From Taenia hydatigena (Eukaryota > Platyhelminthes > Cestoda > Cyclophyllidea > Taeniidae), in assembly GCA_036345935.2 (NCBI GenBank), contig JADWOT020000010.1:7800587-7864586 (forward strand): a DNA stretch of 64,000 nt. Direction: 5' to 3'. Each line of letters opens with the position of its first letter. Within the stretch, counting starts at the first letter, position 1. This document shows, piece after piece, positions 62,401 to 64,000 of the stretch. The notes under the pieces were generated by a model. That model had not been told where the DNA came from, ran no database searches, and saw nothing but the letters and a program-made list of their open reading frames with translations. Position numbers and translations under genes: made by a program.

Positions 62401-64000
62401 TATTTGCTCTTTATTTTAGCCACGGAACCACTGGGTAAGAAGACCTTTGTCCACTTGTGTACTAAGGCTGCCATCTTTGTCACAATATCTGTGGTTATTA
62501 ATGTTGCTGTATTCAGCATTAAGTATAAGCAGTCCTCTCAATCCAAAGCTAGACAGTTCAAAGTTCGCTGTCATCTCAAAAACACGTTTTGCCTCTGCAT
62601 TGGCTCGAATGTTTAGGCAATCTGCCAGGGAGTTTACTTATGTTGACATATGCATTCCTCGAAAGTGCTTTGGATTTGATTTGAAGCTAAGTACTATTGA
62701 GGCCACAAATTGATGCAACTTGGGTTTACATTTATCACCCAAGTGCTTCTTTACTTTTTATTTTAGCCACGAAACCGATGGGTAAAAAGAATTTTGTCCA
62801 CTTTTATACTTAGGCTTTCATTCGTAGCGCAATATCTGTGGTCGTTAATGTATCTGCAAACTCTTTTCTCCTTCTCTCTTTTGTCGTTTCCTCAGTGTTG
62901 CATTCTACTGGGCTTTCGTTTTACAGCCTAATTTGCCTCAAAGCTAACAAACTGCATATTTTATGCGCCTTTTCTTTGGTTAACAACATCATCGTCAGGC
63001 CTAAGATGTTAAGGCGATGGTTTGACAAACACCTCTTCTGTCGTCTGCAGTGTTTCGTACTTTCTGGCATATTGCAAAGAAGCTGATGAGTTGAATAGAC
63101 GACACGACAATACAAGCCAATCCACAATCTTTTTCTTTATTTTTTTCTTGCAACAACATCATGCAGTCAGTCACATCTGCGTCAATTCAAAGTACCATCC
63201 GCAAAAGTCTCCCCGCATGACTCGCTAATTTACGCTCATTTCCTCCACCTCGTGGATAGCAAGGTCTTCAATGCTACATTTACCAGGTTGCATAAGGAAC
63301 AGGCTAAGGTGTTTCATTTGTGCTGGTAGTTATTCTGATCCAGGCCATGCTCCTCCGAATGAGGACGCACAGGATACACCGGCATCATTAAAGAGTTACA
63401 CAGACGGTTGAATGCTTTTGACGCCTCAAAGGAACAGTTCTGTACAAAGTTGCTGTTACAGTTCGATATCAAATGGCATAACTCGAGTGTAAACATATCA
63501 GCAATTAGACCTTGCTTTGTCTGTACTTCACAAACACTGCTTTGCACCAAGAGCAGCGACTCGACTTTATTTCCAGTGACTTTTCCAGTGGTGGATTGGA
63601 ATTAGACTGATGCATCATTTGTTGATTGTATGCAGCAACAACTTCTTCCAGAAAGTTAATTAAGCGACTAGTTTTAATCAGCTTCACTGTTCACATAGCA
63701 AAACCTATTTGCCTATGAGGATGTGGCTCTTTAAATAATTGTTCTTTGCACGTATTCATCTTTTAGAACCCGAGATGACTCACAAACTCGAGGGTATGTT
63801 CAATTGCTCTTGTTAACCCCATAAGTGGGTGTCCCAACGCAGTCCCTCGCAAAACGCATTACAATTCTACCTGTCAGGATTGAAATGCTTTAACATAAGC
63901 TTTAAGATCACTTATTACTTAATTTAATTTCGCACGTCCTTTGCTTCCATTAGATTTGAATCAATGATTTACTTGTTTCAATTAAACAGAAACGACTTCC
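59496..64000 (+). CDS. Secreted, highly N-glycosylated protein with tiny phase-1 exons (partial, runs off window)
   Basis: Exons read from splice signals and phase: 59496-59541 (signal peptide, phase 1), 59694-59782, 59997-60105, 60309-60431, 60570-60673, 60787-60865, 60944-61084, 61256-61285 (30 nt), 61472-61489 (18 nt), 61763-61846, 62073-62087, 62420-62434, 62767-62781 (15 nt each), 63767-63793 (27 nt), and the start of another at 63990. The frame stays open across every junction, giving about 300 residues so far. The mature part carries ten N-x-S/T sequons, six of them in exon 7, and at least six cysteines. The later small exons encode short Thr/Glu/Pro/Lys peptides such as ATEPL and ATKPM. 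The family is not identified. A taeniid gp50-type GPI-anchored diagnostic antigen or a micro-exon gene product are candidates by general properties only. The first seven exons are well supported; exon 61763 and the 15-nt exons are less certain, and further exons may lie between 62781 and 63767. Confidence 0.65.
61820..62850 (+). repeat. 347-bp tandem array inside the gene, multiplying one exon
   Basis: Three near-complete units and partial ends. GAAGCTAAG/GAAGCTCAG markers lie at 61989, 62336 and 62683 (347-bp steps), and the CCACGGAACCACTGG exon lies at 62073, 62420 and, altered, 62767 (again 347). The first interval of the ATTCAGCATTAAGT marker is 331 bp. Each unit has an acceptor, an internal GTAAGA-type donor after 15 nt, and a downstream GTAAGC donor that is intact in unit 2 but GT to AT in unit 3. 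Confidence 0.85.

Noticed and set aside
1..64000. CRISPR arrays, bacterial operons, ribosome binding sites, rRNA, retrotransposon reverse transcriptase
   Set aside because: None was seen; the organism is eukaryotic, and no RT, integrase or intact transposase domain was recognised in the open frames.

Overview
The window is eukaryotic. It has split genes with GT-AG introns and phase-1 signal-peptide exons, TATA boxes close to the start codons, no operons, and a very high load of diverged repeats. The best-supported gene (two copies) encodes a signal peptide, one fibronectin type III domain and a hydrophobic C-terminal tail. That is the architecture of the taeniid oncosphere antigens (EG95 / TSOL18 / 45W family), so the source is most likely a taeniid tapeworm (Taenia, Hydatigera or Echinococcus). 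The species cannot be fixed from sequence reading alone.

Layout. Positions 1-29115 are dominated by a giant inverted duplication. The left arm (1-11859, running off the window) pairs with the right arm (17264-29115) around a 5404-bp spacer centred near 14561. Each arm carries one copy of the FnIII antigen gene: left join(3792..3861,4518..4978) on +, right complement join(24145..24605,25264..25333). In each arm the gene lies between two older, diverged inverted repeats (2745-3300 and 5905-6420 on the left). Intron 1 holds a relic of a second FnIII exon, and the opposite strand holds a relic promoter plus signal exon of a further paralogue (945-1036 and 28083-28171). The left breakpoint of the inverted duplication falls inside a dispersed element, other copies of which lie at 43.1 and 56.1 kb.

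From 29.1 to 59.4 kb I see no convincing intact gene. There is a diverged copy of arm sequence (about 29.95-31.24 kb) interrupted by a 160-bp assembly gap, a coding-like module decayed in several places, two isolated exon-like segments (36.2 and 37.1 kb), a long-inverted-repeat foldback element (44439-45500), and a large direct segmental duplication (about 42.2-44.4 kb against 54.2-57.9 kb).

From 59452 to the right edge there is a well-ordered multi-exon gene for a secreted, heavily N-glycosylated, cysteine-containing protein. It starts with a signal-peptide exon under a TATA box. Six ordinary exons follow, then a series of very small exons (30, 18, 15, 15, 15 and 27 nt), almost all phase 1-1. 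Part of its 3' region is a 347-bp tandem array that has multiplied one of these exons. This resembles the flatworm micro-exon gene design and is the most novel-looking item here. Both antigen loci show local duplication, palindrome formation and exon decay or multiplication, as expected for host-exposed parasite gene families. All identity estimates are by eye.
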